Shown here piece after piece: positions 9,201 to 19,539 of a DNA stretch of 64,000 bases. A model generated the notes under the pieces. The model did not search any database. It had not been told where the DNA came from and was given only the letters and a program-made list of their open reading frames with translations. The DNA comes from Streptomyces sp. NRRL B-1140 (GTDB lineage Bacteria > Actinomycetota > Actinomycetes > Streptomycetales > Streptomycetaceae), in NCBI RefSeq assembly GCF_001280065.1, contig NZ_LGEA01000136.1, positions 166,914-230,913 of the forward strand, given 5' to 3'. Position numbers and translations under genes: made by a program. Positions within the stretch are counted from its first letter, which is position 1; each line of letters opens with the position of its first letter.

Positions 9201-9779
9201 TCAGTAGCGGGGGCGGTTGAACCAGGCCTTGCCGTTGGCGTTGCCGACGAACACCGCGACCAGGACGGCCAGGACGGTGTGCACCAGGCCGACGAGGATG
9301 AAGGGGTAGATGCCGAGGACCGCCGTGATGATGGCGAAGACCAGGATCGTGACCCGGGCGCCGTTGCCGCCGTTCTTGAACTTCGTCGCCAGGACGGCCG
9401 CGAACACCAGCCAGGCCAGGCCGAAGACCACGTAGCCCCAGATCACGCCGGTCGAGTTGCCGACCAGGTCCTGGAAGGCGGTGTCGTCCTTGAGGGACTC
9501 CTCGTCCTTCGCGGCGTTCAGGGCCGCGGCGGCGAACGCGAAGACGGCGATGCCGACGACCTGGAGACCGACGATGACCCACATCATCACGCGCGCCGCG
9601 CTCACCGAGCCGGGCATCGTGGTCGGCGCGGCGGGGCCGCCGTAGGGGGACACCGGAGGGGCCTGCGGGTAGCCGTATCCGGGAGCCTGCCCCTGGTCCT
9701 GCGGGTAACCGTAGCCCGGCTGCTGCGGCTGCTGCCCCTGGGGAGCGCCGTAGGGGTTGTTCGGGTCGCCGTAGCTCAT
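9201..9779 (-). CDS. Four-helix membrane protein with Tyr/Gly/Pro/Gln-rich N-terminal tail
   Basis: A 192-residue protein from ATG 9779, with a clear GGAGGAAA ribosome site. The first ~55 residues are a low-complexity cytoplasmic tail built from repeated YGYPQ and PYG units. About four hydrophobic helices follow (roughly 57-85, 105-130, 140-160, 160-185) with a short soluble loop KDEESLKDDTAFQDLVGNST between the first two. The C-terminus is NGKAWFNRPRY. Such tails occur on many actinobacterial membrane proteins and are thought to act as interaction or phase-separation segments, but no function is established here. It is a single-gene unit with its own terminator, divergent from folD. Confidence 0.78.
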   Translation of the reverse strand: MSYGDPNNPYGAPQGQQPQQPGYGYPQDQGQAPGYGYPQAPPVSPYGGPAAPTTMPGSVSAARVMMWVIVGLQVVGIAVFAFAAAALNAAKDEESLKDDTAFQDLVGNSTGVIWGYVVFGLAWLVFAAVLATKFKNGGNGARVTILVFAIITAVLGIYPFILVGLVHTVLAVLVAVFVGNANGKAWFNRPRY

Positions 9780-10053
9780 GGGGGACTTTCCTCCGTTGGT
9801 CCTGGTGCGGGGACGACGCGTGACATCCGCACGGAGGAAATCTTCAGTATTGCGACCGTCCCCCCGTTGAGCTGCCCGCGGCACTTGTCGGCTCATCGTT
9901 CTGCACCACTGACCGGCTTGTCCAGCCGCATTCCCGATGTGTTGTGCAAGTGCAACATCGCTGATCATGGGCGGATACGGGGCGAGGGGCCCCGCGGTGC
10001 CCGGATTGCGGTCGGATTGGAACCGTGGCGGGGTCATCCGCGAGGATGGGGCC

Positions 10054-10908
10054 ATGACCGCCCAGATTCTCGATGGCAAGGCCACCGCAGCCGCGATCAA
10101 GTCCGATCTGACCGCCCGCGTGGCGGCGCTGAAGGAGAAGGGCGTCACGCCCGGCCTCGGCACGATCCTGGTCGGGGACGACCCCGGCAGCCAGAAGTAC
10201 GTCGCCGGCAAGCACCGCGACTGCGCACAGGTCGGCATCGCCTCCATCCAGCGCGAACTGCCCGCCACGGCCACCCAGGAGGAGATCGAGGCGGCCGTCC
10301 GCGAGCTGAACGAGGACCCGGCCTGCACCGGGTACATCGTGCAACTGCCCCTGCCCAAGGGCATCGACGAGAACCGCATCCTCGAACTGATGGATCCGGA
10401 CAAGGACGCGGACGGGCTGCACCCGATGAACCTGGGGCGTCTCGTCCTCAACGAGCCCGCCCCGCTGCCCTGCACCCCGAACGGCGTGCTGACGCTGCTG
10501 CGCCGCTACGGCGTGGAGATCAAGGGCGCCGAGGTCGTGGTCGTCGGACGCGGGGTGACCATCGGCCGGCCGATGCCGCTGCTGCTCACCCGCCGCAGCG
10601 AGAACGCCACCGTGACGCAGTGCCACACGGGCACCCGTGACCTGTCGGCGCACCTCAAGCACGCGGACATCATCGTCGCCGCGGCCGGCTCCGCCCATCT
10701 GATCCGTGCCGAGGACGTGAAGCCCGGCGCGGCCGTCCTCGACGTCGGCGTCTCGCGCAGCGCCGAGGGCAAGATCGTGGGCGACGTCCACCCGGACGTC
10801 GCCGAGGTCGCCGGCTGGATCTCCCCGAACCCCGGCGGAGTCGGCCCGATGACCCGTGCCCAGCTGCTCGTCAACGTGGTCGAGGCGGCGGAGCGCAGTG
10901 CCGGCTGA
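10054..10908 (+). CDS. folD: Methylenetetrahydrofolate dehydrogenase / methenyltetrahydrofolate cyclohydrolase
   Basis: A 284-residue FolD converting 5,10-methylene-THF to 10-formyl-THF through the methenyl intermediate with NADP. Substrate-site residues lie in [17 protein letters not shown] (catalytic Lys at about 56) and the [11 protein letters not shown] loop. The Rossmann part has [12 protein letters not shown], and the family C-terminal signature [17 protein letters not shown] is complete. ATG 10054 follows a purine-rich GAGGATGGGG. FolD feeds formyl groups to PurN and PurH encoded 4 kb upstream. Its 3' end overlaps the DUF3017 gene by 11 bp, so the two are probably co-transcribed and coupled. 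Confidence 0.96.
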   Translation: MTAQILDGKATAAAIKSDLTARVAALKEKGVTPGLGTILVGDDPGSQKYVAGKHRDCAQVGIASIQRELPATATQEEIEAAVRELNEDPACTGYIVQLPLPKGIDENRILELMDPDKDADGLHPMNLGRLVLNEPAPLPCTPNGVLTLLRRYGVEIKGAEVVVVGRGVTIGRPMPLLLTRRSENATVTQCHTGTRDLSAHLKHADIIVAAAGSAHLIRAEDVKPGAAVLDVGVSRSAEGKIVGDVHPDVAEVAGWISPNPGGVGPMTRAQLLVNVVEAAERSAG

Positions 10909-11692
10909 GCACAAGGCCCCGGGCGGGCACGAGGCCACGAGCGGGCACGAGGCCACGAGCGGGCACAAGACCCAGGGCGGGGACGAGGCCCCGGGTGGAC
11001 GCACGAGCCCCGGCGCGTCCACGGTGCCGGGCGGACACCAGCCGACGAGCGGGCACGAAGCCGACGGCCGCGCAGTCCCGGACCGACACGAAACCCCGAG
11101 CGGGCACGAAGCGGGCGGTCGCGCAGCCCCGGAGAGCTCGCACGAAACCCCGAGCGGACACGAAGCGGGCGGCCGCGCAGTCCCGGAGGACCCGCACGAA
11201 ACCGCGAGCGGGCACGACGCCCCGGGCGGGCACGACGCCTCCGAGGAGCTCACCGTCCGGGACCCCGTCAGCGCGCCCGACGCCGAGGGGCGGCCGCGGC
11301 GGGTCACCCGGCGGTTCCCGCTGTTCACGAGGGACACCGCGCGGCCCGAGGGCGGCGGCCGGGCCGCGCCCGGGGACGCTCCCGCGCCGGCGCGGCAGTG
11401 GCCCGTGCTCGCCGTGCTGGGGCTGGCCGGGGTCGGGCTGCTCGTGACGGCGTTCGGCCAGTTCCGGCTCGGGACGCTGCTGATCGGCGTCGCCCTGCTG
11501 GGCGGCGGCGCGATGCGCTGGCTGCTGCCGGACGTCGGCATGCTCGCCGTCCGCTCCCGCTTCACGGACATCGTCACCTACGGCCTGATGGGCCTGGTGA
11601 TCGTCATGCTGGCGCTGATGGCGCAGCCGAAACCGTGGCTGCAGATCCCGTTCCTGAAGGACACCCTGCACTTCACGGTCACCAGCGAATGA
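10898..11692 (+). CDS. DUF3017 membrane protein with repeat-expanded N-terminal region
   Basis: A 264-residue protein starting at GTG 10898 inside folD. The first ~110 residues are low-complexity, built from imperfect units such as [11 protein letters not shown] and [13 protein letters not shown]; the DNA shows matching 18-bp and 54-bp tandem repeats. The remainder is the conserved DUF3017 domain: a hydrophobic pair (about 168-205, [18 protein letters not shown] then [18 protein letters not shown]), a short soluble segment [17 protein letters not shown], and a third helix ([14 protein letters not shown]). Coupling with folD is, as I recall, common in Streptomyces but a functional link is not known. 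The repeat region makes this copy longer than the usual DUF3017 protein. Confidence 0.82.
   Translation: MPAEHKAPGGHEATSGHEATSGHKTQGGDEAPGGRTSPGASTVPGGHQPTSGHEADGRAVPDRHETPSGHEAGGRAAPESSHETPSGHEAGGRAVPEDPHETASGHDAPGGHDASEELTVRDPVSAPDAEGRPRRVTRRFPLFTRDTARPEGGGRAAPGDAPAPARQWPVLAVLGLAGVGLLVTAFGQFRLGTLLIGVALLGGGAMRWLLPDVGMLAVRSRFTDIVTYGLMGLVIVMLALMAQPKPWLQIPFLKDTLHFTVTSE
10919..11240 (+). repeat. Coding minisatellite (18-bp and 54-bp tandem units)
   Basis: Near-identical 18-bp units (GGGCACGAGGCCACGAGC) stand side by side near 10924 and 10942. Further on, a 54-bp unit beginning CACGAAACC recurs at 11087, 11141 and 11195 with an imperfect copy before it. All units are multiples of three, so the reading frame survives copy-number change. 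Confidence 0.85.
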
Positions 11693-11695
11693 CGT

Positions 11696-11741
11696 GGACG
11701 GCGGCCCGTCCTCTCCCCCGAGGAAGGACGGACCGCCGTCC
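11696..11741 (+). terminator. Terminator of folD-DUF3017
   Basis: GGACGGCGG (11696-11704) pairs with CCGCCGTCC (11733-11741), with an inner CGTCCT/AGGACG stem. It starts 4 nt after the DUF3017 stop. Confidence 0.85.
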
Positions 11742-12059
11742 AGGACCCACCCTCCTGCACCGCGAACGGCCCGTTCAACGGCTGTCAGTACGCTGTGGCA
11801 CGGAAGTGACAGTTCCGGTACGTCTCGCTTCCGATACCACACAAAGTGGTGCGACAGCGGGGTTGGCATGGACAATCGGGACGGTCCAGGGTGTATCGCG
11901 CGCCTTCATCACGCTCCTGTGCGCCCCTCGTCAGGGAACTGAGATCCTGACTGGGCGCATCCCTGTGGGTATCCAGAACGGGGACTCGGCCGAGGCCGCC
12001 ACGCGCGGGGCGAACAGCGCGAGAAATATCAGCACGTTTCGGGGGGAAGAGGGGGAGCA
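11742..12059. other. Upstream region of the XRE-DUF2690 gene
   Basis: 318 bp with no convincing gene. It holds a small dyad ACCAC-ACAAA-GTGGT (11836-11850) that could be an operator for the downstream XRE protein or another regulator, and the strong purine-rich ribosome site GGGGGAAGAGGGGGAG before ATG 12060. Confidence 0.5.
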
Positions 12060-13370
12060 ATGCCTCGTTGGAAGGCCTTGCCGGATGAGCTCGATCCACA
12101 GATCAGGGAGTTCACCAGTCAGCTGCGCAGGCTCGTGGACCGCGGTGGACTGAGCATCGCGTCGGTCGCGGACCGCACGGGCTACAGCAAGACGTCCTGG
12201 GAGCGTTACCTGAACGGCCGGCTGCTCGCCCCGAAGGGCGCGATCGTGGCCCTGGCCGAGGTCACCGGCACCAACCCCGTGCACCTCACCACCATGTGGG
12301 AGCTCGCCGAGCGTGCCTGGAGCCGCTCGGAGATGCGGCACGACATGACGATGGAGGCCATCCGCATCTCCCAGGCGCGCGCGGCGCTCGGGGAGTTCGG
12401 CGGGCAGGACTTCAGCGACCCCTCGGCCGGTGGCAAGGCGGCCTCGGCGGGTGACGGCAGGGCGGCCTCCGCGGGCGGCGGCAAGCCCGCCCGCAGAAGT
12501 GGCGGCACCGCCGTCACGCCGGGTATCGCGGGACCGGCCGGTGTGGCCCCGACCGTGCCGTCCCAGCCGACGGCCCCGGAGGTCCAGGACTCCACCGGCT
12601 CGGATCTGCGGGAGAGCGGCCGGTCCGCCGAGCCCGAGGTCAACTCGTGGGGACTGGCCGGATACCAGGGCCCGTCGCCGGCGAGCGGGCGCTCGGGCGG
12701 TTCCGGCGCGGGCAGGGCGTCCCGGCCCGGCTCGGGCCCCGGCACCTCCGCCGGGTCGCCCGGCGGCCCCGGCCGGACTCCCGGTGCCGGGGCGGGCGCG
12801 TACGGCGAACCGCAGGACGCCGTCCCGTCGAACGCCGGCGCACGGGGTGATCGCCGCACGGACTCTGCCTCCACCGCGGGCAGGAAGCGGACGGTGACCT
12901 TCGTCGCGGGTGTCGTGGGCGTGCTCGTGGTGATCGCCGGCGCGTTCTACCTCACCGGCGGTGGTGGCGACGACGAGGCCAAGGGCGGCGCCCCGTCGCC
13001 CTCGCCGACCGTCAGCAGCGACCCGGAACTGCCGCCCGGCGTGAAGTGCAGCGGCGCGGACTGCACGGGCAAGGACGCGGAGGCCATGGGGTGCAGCGGT
13101 GACCTGGTGACCACCGCGCAGACGGCGACCGTCGGCACGGCCACGGTCGAGGTCCGCTACAGCAAGACCTGCAAGGCCGCCTGGGGACGTATCACGCAGG
13201 CCGCCCAGGGCGACGAGGTCCAGATCAGCTCGGGCAAGGCGAAGCAGACCGGCAGCATCACCGCGACCGGGGACAGCATCGCCTACACCCCGATGGTGGC
13301 CGTGAAGAGCGCCGCCGACGCCAAGGCCTGCGCGACGCTGGCGGCCGGGCAGCGGGGCTGCACCGACTGA
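12060..13370 (+). CDS. XRE-type helix-turn-helix membrane protein with DUF2690 domain
   Basis: A 436-residue protein. Residues about 12-75 are an XRE helix-turn-helix (SIASVADRTGYSKTSWERYL, then TGTNPVHLTTMWELAERAWS). A long Gly/Ser/Pro-rich linker follows (about 120-275), then one hydrophobic helix (VTFVAGVVGVLVVIAGAFYL, about 281-300). The extracytoplasmic DUF2690 domain (about 320-436) has several cysteines (KCSGADCTGKDAEAMGC, YSKTCKAAWGRI, ACATLAAGQRGC) that probably form disulfides. Proteins of this build are numerous in Streptomyces and are thought to relay an outside signal to DNA. The gene stands alone between two terminators; a small dyad upstream could be its own operator. Target genes are unknown. 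Confidence 0.85.
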   Translation: MPRWKALPDELDPQIREFTSQLRRLVDRGGLSIASVADRTGYSKTSWERYLNGRLLAPKGAIVALAEVTGTNPVHLTTMWELAERAWSRSEMRHDMTMEAIRISQARAALGEFGGQDFSDPSAGGKAASAGDGRAASAGGGKPARRSGGTAVTPGIAGPAGVAPTVPSQPTAPEVQDSTGSDLRESGRSAEPEVNSWGLAGYQGPSPASGRSGGSGAGRASRPGSGPGTSAGSPGGPGRTPGAGAGAYGEPQDAVPSNAGARGDRRTDSASTAGRKRTVTFVAGVVGVLVVIAGAFYLTGGGGDDEAKGGAPSPSPTVSSDPELPPGVKCSGADCTGKDAEAMGCSGDLVTTAQTATVGTATVEVRYSKTCKAAWGRITQAAQGDEVQISSGKAKQTGSITATGDSIAYTPMVAVKSAADAKACATLAAGQRGCTD

Positions 13371-13498
13371 GGGGGCGACCGGGCCGCACCTGCCGACCGG
13401 GTCGGGCGGAGAAATTCCGAAAAGGTGGAATGCCCGCCGGGATCCGGGGCACGTGAACCGTACCCCCACGGGAGTCCGGCACGGTCGGTACCCCCCCA

Positions 13499-13539
13499 GG
13501 CGGCCGCCTCCGTCCTCCTCTCCCGGACGGGCGGCCGCC
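13499..13539 (+). terminator. Hairpin downstream of the XRE-DUF2690 gene
   Basis: GGCGGCCGCC and CGTCC on the left (13499-13515) pair with GGACG and GGCGGCCGCC on the right (13525-13539) with a two-base bulge. The rest of 13371-13751 holds no gene I can support. Confidence 0.65.
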
Positions 13540-13661
13540 TCTCGCGTTGAGGACGGGCACGTGCGTTCGGGCCGGACGCGTCGTGGGCTGGACCACGTCG
13601 ATGCTGTGGGCTGGGCCACACCGACCCGGACGTCCGGGATGCCGGATGCGCGATAGCCTGA

Positions 13662-14741
<1,080 letters not shown>

Positions 14742-14763
14742 CCGGAGCCTCTGCGCGCTTCCG

Positions 14764-14801
14764 CGCGGGCCCCGCACCGGCTCTCCGGTGCGGGGCCCGC
14801 G
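14764..14801 (+). terminator. Terminator of mdh
   Basis: A perfect 17-bp GC-rich stem (14764-14780 with 14785-14801) with the four-base loop CTCT, 22 nt after the stop codon. Confidence 0.92.
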
Positions 14802-15267
14802 GGCTTTCGGGGGTCCGTCGCGGCCGGGCGCACCGGCACCCGCCTCATCGGATCCGGCCACTCCTCGGCCCCCTGGAACGCCGACGCCGGCATCCGCCCG
14901 GAAGACCGGACGTCGGCCGGATCGCCGCGTTCACCGAACGTGACGGACGCCCGTCGCATGCCCTGCGCAGGCCGGCGGCCTCGTCGAGGAGCAGGCCCGG
15001 CACGTCGGGCACGCCGACCTGCTGGGTGAGTCGGTCGGCGGCCGGTGGGGGAGGACCCGCCCGATGAGTTCCTGCCTTGGTGAACCCGTCACCGGCAGTC
15101 GGATTTCCGTCCCTTTTGTTCCTGTTTGCCCGCATCTCCAGTGACACAGCGCACTTTCAGCCATGGGTGCGCATGCATCGGTGGGAGTAGGGCAGGCGAA
15201 CTCGGTCTCTTAGTGACACGAATGTGACACAGGGGCGCTGATCAGGAACGGAAGGCGAAGAGCGATC
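14802..15267. other. 466-bp region upstream of the choline/betaine operon
   Basis: No gene I can support. A minus-strand frame (about 14845-15147) reads partly protein-like (RLTQQVGVPDVPGLLLDEAA) but lacks a good start and may be a decayed remnant. Three copies of GTGACAC occur (15141-15147, 15213-15219, 15224-15230). The right end carries the ribosome site GGAAGGCGAAGAG before betB. Confidence 0.5.
15213..15230 (+). promoter_or_regulatory. Direct repeat GTGACAC x2, one helical turn apart
   Basis: GTGACAC at 15213 and 15224 are spaced 11 bp start to start, with a third copy at 15141. Same-face direct repeats are typical of AraC-type activators, and such regulators control betaine metabolism in other bacteria. 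No araC gene lies nearby. Confidence 0.45.
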
Positions 15268-16788
15268 ATGGCGGAAAGTACCGAACTTCAGGCGCGTGAA
15301 ACCATCCATGCGGGAGGAGAGTGGCGGGCGGCCACCTCCGGGGCCACCCGCGAGATCCTCGACCCCGCGGACGCGCTGCCCTTCGCCGTGATCGCGGAGG
15401 GCGACGAGAAGGACACCGATCTGGCGATCGCCGCCGCCCGGCGTGCCTTCGACGAGGGCCCGTGGCCGCACACGCCCGTCACCGAGCGGGCCGCACTGCT
15501 GAGGCGCGTCGCCGACCTGCTCGTGCGTGACCGCGAGAAGCTCGGCCGGCTGGAGGCCCAGGACGCGGGCAAGACCGTCGAGGAGGGCCGCGTCGACATC
15601 GACTGCGTCGCCGACGCCTTCCGCTACTTCGCCGACCTGGTCGCCGGTGAGGCCCCCGGCCGGGTCGTGGACGCCGGCTCGACCGACATCCACAGCGTCG
15701 TCGTGCACGAGCCGATCGGCGTCTGCGCGATGATCACGCCCTGGAACTACCCGCTGCTGCAGGCCAGCTGGAAGGTCGCCCCCGCCCTCGCCGCCGGCAA
15801 CACCTTCGTCATCAAGCCCAGCGAGATCACGCCGATGACGACGATCGCGCTCATCGAGCTGCTCGTCGAGGCCGGACTCCCCGAAGGCGTCGCCAACATC
15901 GTCACCGGCCCGGGGCATTCGGTCGGCGCGCGCCTGTCCGAGCACCCGGATGTCGACCTGGTCTCCTTCACCGGCGGCCTCGTCAGCGGCACCAAGGTCG
16001 CCCAGGCCGCGGCCCCGAGCGTCAAGAAGGTCGCCCTCGAACTCGGCGGCAAGAACCCCAACGTCGTCTTCGCCGACGCCTGCGCCACCGAGGAGGGCTT
16101 CGACACCGCCGTCGACCAGGCCCTCAACGCCGCCTTCATCCACAGCGGCCAGGTCTGCTCGGCCGGTGCCCGCCTCATCATCGAGGAGTCGATCCGGGAC
16201 CGCTTCGTCACCGAACTCGCCCGGCGCGCCGAGAAGATCCGCCTCGGCCGCGGCACCGAGGACGGCGTCGAGTGCGGCCCGCTCGTCTCCGAGCAGCAGC
16301 GCGCCAAGGTCGAGATGTACGTCGAGTCCGCCCTCCAGGAGGGGGCGGTGCTGCGCTCCGGCGGCAAGCGCCCCGAGCCCTCCCCGCAGCGCCCGGAGAA
16401 CGGCTACTTCTACGAGCCGACCGTCCTCGACCACTGCCACCGCGAGATGCGCGTCGTGCGGGAGGAGGTCTTCGGGCCGGTCCTCACCGTCGAGACCTTC
16501 CGCACCGAGGACGAGGCCGTCGCCCTCGCCAACGACACCGAGTACGGACTCGCGGGCGGCGTCTGGACCTCCGACCCGGGCCGCGCCCGCCGCGTGGCCG
16601 GCCGGCTGCGCCACGGCACCATCTGGATCAACGACTTCCACCCCTACCTGCCGCAGGCGGAGTGGGGTGGCTTCGGCAAGAGCGGAGTGGGCCGCGAGCT
16701 GGGCCCCGCCGGACTCGCCGAGTACCGAGAGACCAAGCACGTCTACCAGAACCTCGCTCCCAAGCCGGTGCGCTGGTTCGCGGGCTGA
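15268..16788 (+). CDS. betB: Betaine-aldehyde dehydrogenase
   Basis: A 506-residue NAD(P)-dependent aldehyde dehydrogenase, most likely oxidising betaine aldehyde to glycine betaine. Catalytic residues are present: Asn160 (TPWNYP), Glu258 (LELGGKNPNV) and Cys297 (SGQVCSAG). The SFTGGLVSG segment replaces the common FTGSTEVG and resembles Gram-positive GbsA enzymes. The neighbours make the substrate assignment: the next gene encodes a choline-oxidase-type flavoprotein and the following three a quaternary-amine ABC transporter. It is the first gene of this five-gene run, 115 bp ahead of the oxidase. Substrate specificity within the ALDH superfamily rests on that context. Confidence 0.9.
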   Translation: MAESTELQARETIHAGGEWRAATSGATREILDPADALPFAVIAEGDEKDTDLAIAAARRAFDEGPWPHTPVTERAALLRRVADLLVRDREKLGRLEAQDAGKTVEEGRVDIDCVADAFRYFADLVAGEAPGRVVDAGSTDIHSVVVHEPIGVCAMITPWNYPLLQASWKVAPALAAGNTFVIKPSEITPMTTIALIELLVEAGLPEGVANIVTGPGHSVGARLSEHPDVDLVSFTGGLVSGTKVAQAAAPSVKKVALELGGKNPNVVFADACATEEGFDTAVDQALNAAFIHSGQVCSAGARLIIEESIRDRFVTELARRAEKIRLGRGTEDGVECGPLVSEQQRAKVEMYVESALQEGAVLRSGGKRPEPSPQRPENGYFYEPTVLDHCHREMRVVREEVFGPVLTVETFRTEDEAVALANDTEYGLAGGVWTSDPGRARRVAGRLRHGTIWINDFHPYLPQAEWGGFGKSGVGRELGPAGLAEYRETKHVYQNLAPKPVRWFAG

Positions 16789-16903
16789 CCCCCGTCCCCC
16801 GCCGGGCCGCCGACATCCCATCCCGGGTTGACCCCCACACCCCGGGCTGAACGTCCCCGTCCCCCGAGCCCGTTCACTTCATCCCCACTGGAGCAAGTAC
16901 GCC

Positions 16904-18436
16904 ATGTCCCACACCAGTCACGAGTACGACTATGTCGTGATAGGCGGCGGAACCGCAGGTTCCGTGATCGCCTCCCGCCTGACCGAGAACCCGGACGTCA
17001 CCGTCGCCGTCATCGAGGGCGGCCCCAGCGACGTCGGGCGCGATGACGTGCTGACCCTGCGCCGCTGGATGGGCCTGCTCGGCGGCGAGCTCGACTACGA
17101 CTACCCGACCACCGAACAGCCACGCGGAAACTCACATATCCGGCACAGCCGGGCCCGCGTGCTGGGCGGCTGCTCCTCGCACAACACCCTGATCGCCTTC
17201 AAGCCGCTGCCCGCCGACTGGGACGAGTGGGAGGAGGCCGGCGCCAAGGGCTGGGGCGCGGTGCAGATGGAGGCGTACTTCGCCCGGCTGCTCAACAACA
17301 TCGTCCCGGTCGACGAGAAGGACCGGAACGCCATCGCCCGCGACTTCGTCGACGCGGCCCAGGAGGCGCTCGGCGTGCCGCGCGTGGAGGGCTTCAACAA
17401 GAAGCCCTTCACCGAGGGCGTCGGCTTCTTCGACCTCGCCTACCACCCCGAGAACAACAAGCGGTCCTCGGCGTCGGTGGCCTACCTCCACCCGGTGATG
17501 GACGAGCGGCCCAACCTGACGATCCTGCTGGAGACCTGGGCGTACAAGCTCCAACTGGACGGCGACCGCGCCGAGGGCGTGCACGTGCGCACCAAGGACG
17601 GCGAGGAGATCCTCGTCAAGGCGCGCAACGAGGTGCTGCTGTGTGCCGGTGCCGTGGACTCGCCCCGGCTGCTGATGCACTCCGGCATCGGCCCCAAGGC
17701 CGATCTGGAGCAGCTCGGCATCCCCGTCTCCCACGACCTGCCGGGCGTCGGCGAGAACCTGCTCGACCACCCCGAGTCGGTCATCGTGTGGGAGACCAAC
17801 GGCCCCCTCCCGGAGAACTCCGCGATGGACTCCGACGCGGGCCTGTTCGTGCGGCGCGACCCCGAACTGGCGCACCCCGACCTGATGTTCCACTTCTACC
17901 AGATCCCCTTCACGGACAACCCGGAGCGACTGGGCTACCAGCGGCCGGAGTTCGGCGTCTCCATGACCCCGAACATCCCCAAGCCGAAGAGCCGCGGCCG
18001 GCTCTACCTGACCAGCGCCGATCCCGAGGTCAAGCCCGCGCTGGACTTCCGCTACTTCACCGACGAGGACGACTACGACGGCAGGACCCTCGTCGACGGC
18101 ATCCGGATCGCCCGCGAGATCGCCAGGACCGAGCCCCTGGCCGGCTGGCTCAAGCGCGAGGTGGCCCCCGGCCCGGACGTCACCGGTGACGAGGAGCTCA
18201 GCGAGTACGCCCGCAAGGTCGCACACACCGTCTACCACCCCGCCGGCACCTGCAGGATGGGCGCCGCCGACGACCCGTCGGCCGTCGTCGACCCGGAGCT
18301 GCGCATCCGCGGCCTGGAGGGCATCCGCATCGCCGACGCTTCCGTGTTCCCCACGATGACCACCGTCAACCCGATGATCGGAGTCCTCATGGTCGGTGAG
18401 AAGGCCGCCGAGCTGATCGGTGGTGGTTCCAAGTGA
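16904..18436 (+). CDS. codA: Choline oxidase-type GMC flavoprotein
   Basis: A 510-residue FAD-dependent GMC oxidoreductase converting choline to betaine aldehyde, and probably onward to betaine. FAD motif [16 protein letters not shown] (11-26). The segment GGCSSHN carries His93, equivalent to the covalently flavinylated His99 of Arthrobacter choline oxidase. His445 ([10 protein letters not shown]) and Asn489 (TTVNPMIG) match catalytic His466 and Asn510 with exactly conserved spacing, and a Glu is kept in VIVWETNGP at the trimethylammonium-binding site. These point to the soluble, oxygen-using CodA type rather than membrane-linked BetA; the assignment is by motif alignment from memory. The stop overlaps the ABC ATPase GTG start by 4 bp, so expression is coupled. 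Confidence 0.88.
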   Translation: MSHTSHEYDYVVIGGGTAGSVIASRLTENPDVTVAVIEGGPSDVGRDDVLTLRRWMGLLGGELDYDYPTTEQPRGNSHIRHSRARVLGGCSSHNTLIAFKPLPADWDEWEEAGAKGWGAVQMEAYFARLLNNIVPVDEKDRNAIARDFVDAAQEALGVPRVEGFNKKPFTEGVGFFDLAYHPENNKRSSASVAYLHPVMDERPNLTILLETWAYKLQLDGDRAEGVHVRTKDGEEILVKARNEVLLCAGAVDSPRLLMHSGIGPKADLEQLGIPVSHDLPGVGENLLDHPESVIVWETNGPLPENSAMDSDAGLFVRRDPELAHPDLMFHFYQIPFTDNPERLGYQRPEFGVSMTPNIPKPKSRGRLYLTSADPEVKPALDFRYFTDEDDYDGRTLVDGIRIAREIARTEPLAGWLKREVAPGPDVTGDEELSEYARKVAHTVYHPAGTCRMGAADDPSAVVDPELRIRGLEGIRIADASVFPTMTTVNPMIGVLMVGEKAAELIGGGSK

Positions 18437-19539
18437 CCGCCACCCTCGAACCCCCCACGGAGCAGACCATGGACACCGCACCCGTCTTCTCGGTGGAGGG
18501 ACTGTGGAAGGTGTTCGGCCCCAAGGCCGACCGCGTTCCCGGCGACCCCGAGCTCACCGCGCTCGACCCCGCCGAGCTGCGCTCGCGCACCGGCTGCACC
18601 GCCGCCGTCCGGGACGTCAGCTTCGACGTGCGCAAGGGCGAGGTCTTCGTCGTCATGGGCCTGTCCGGCTCCGGCAAGTCCACGCTGGTGCGCTGTCTGA
18701 CCCGGCTGATCGAGCCCACGGCCGGCACCATCGCCATCGACGGCGAGGACGTCCGCGCCATGGACCGCTCCCGGCTGCGCGAACTGCGCCGCCACCGCGC
18801 CGCGATGGTCTTCCAGCACTTCGGCCTGCTGCCGCACCGCTCGGTCCTCGACAACGTCGCCTACGGCCTGGAGATCCAGGGCATGGGCAAGGCCGAGCGG
18901 CGCGAGCGGGCCGCCGAGGTCGTCGCCAAGGTCGGTCTGGAAGGCATGGAGCACCGCCGCCCCGGCCAGCTCTCCGGCGGCCAGCAGCAGCGTGTGGGCC
19001 TCGCCCGCGCGCTCGCCGCCGACCCCGAGGTCCTGCTCTTCGACGAGCCGTTCAGCGCGCTCGACCCGCTGATCCGGCGGGACATGCAGGAGGAGGTCAT
19101 CCGGCTGCACCACGAGGAGGGCCGCACGATGGTCTTCATCACGCACGACCTCCAGGAGGCCCTGAAGCTGGGCGACCGCATCGCCCTGATGCGCGACGGC
19201 CGGGTCGTCCAGTGCGGCACGCCCGAGGAGATCGTCGGCGCGCCCGCCGACGACTACGTCCGCGAGTTCGTCCGGGACGTCCCGCGCGAGCAGGTCCTCA
19301 CCGTCCGCACGGCCATGCGCCGCCCCGCGGCGGACCAGGACGGCAGCGGACCGGCCGTGCGCCCCGACGCGACGGTGTCCGAGGCGATCGAGGCGGTCGC
19401 CCGCGCCGGCGCTCCGGCCCGGGTCGTGGACCAGGGCCGCTGCGTGGGCGTGGTCGACTCCGACACGCTCCTCGGTGTCGTCGCCGGGACGGAGCAGCCC
19501 GCTCCGCCCGGGACGCGGCAGCCCAAGGAGGCGGTGTGA
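18433..19539 (+). CDS. Glycine betaine/choline ABC transporter ATP-binding protein
   Basis: A 368-residue OpuAA/ProV-type ATPase. The N-terminal extension with [15 protein letters not shown] leads to Walker A GLSGSGKS (about 75-82), the Q-loop in [20 protein letters not shown], signature LSGGQQQR, Walker [15 protein letters not shown] and switch His in ITHDLQEA. After about residue 285 there is a CBS-like regulatory region ([20 protein letters not shown]), which in OpuA senses ionic strength; here only about one CBS repeat is evident. GTG 18433 overlaps the codA stop and the stop touches the permease ATG by one base, so this is one tightly coupled transcript. Confidence 0.93.
   Translation: MTATLEPPTEQTMDTAPVFSVEGLWKVFGPKADRVPGDPELTALDPAELRSRTGCTAAVRDVSFDVRKGEVFVVMGLSGSGKSTLVRCLTRLIEPTAGTIAIDGEDVRAMDRSRLRELRRHRAAMVFQHFGLLPHRSVLDNVAYGLEIQGMGKAERRERAAEVVAKVGLEGMEHRRPGQLSGGQQQRVGLARALAADPEVLLFDEPFSALDPLIRRDMQEEVIRLHHEEGRTMVFITHDLQEALKLGDRIALMRDGRVVQCGTPEEIVGAPADDYVREFVRDVPREQVLTVRTAMRRPAADQDGSGPAVRPDATVSEAIEAVARAGAPARVVDQGRCVGVVDSDTLLGVVAGTEQPAPPGTRQPKEAV

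Noticed and set aside
9950..10053. ZTP riboswitch ahead of folD
   Set aside because: folD is a known target elsewhere, but the CGTGACTGGCG and GCGCCTGGGC blocks are absent from its leader.
15157..16821. 554-codon minus-strand frame opposite betB
   Set aside because: A shadow of the strongly supported aldehyde dehydrogenase; no family features.
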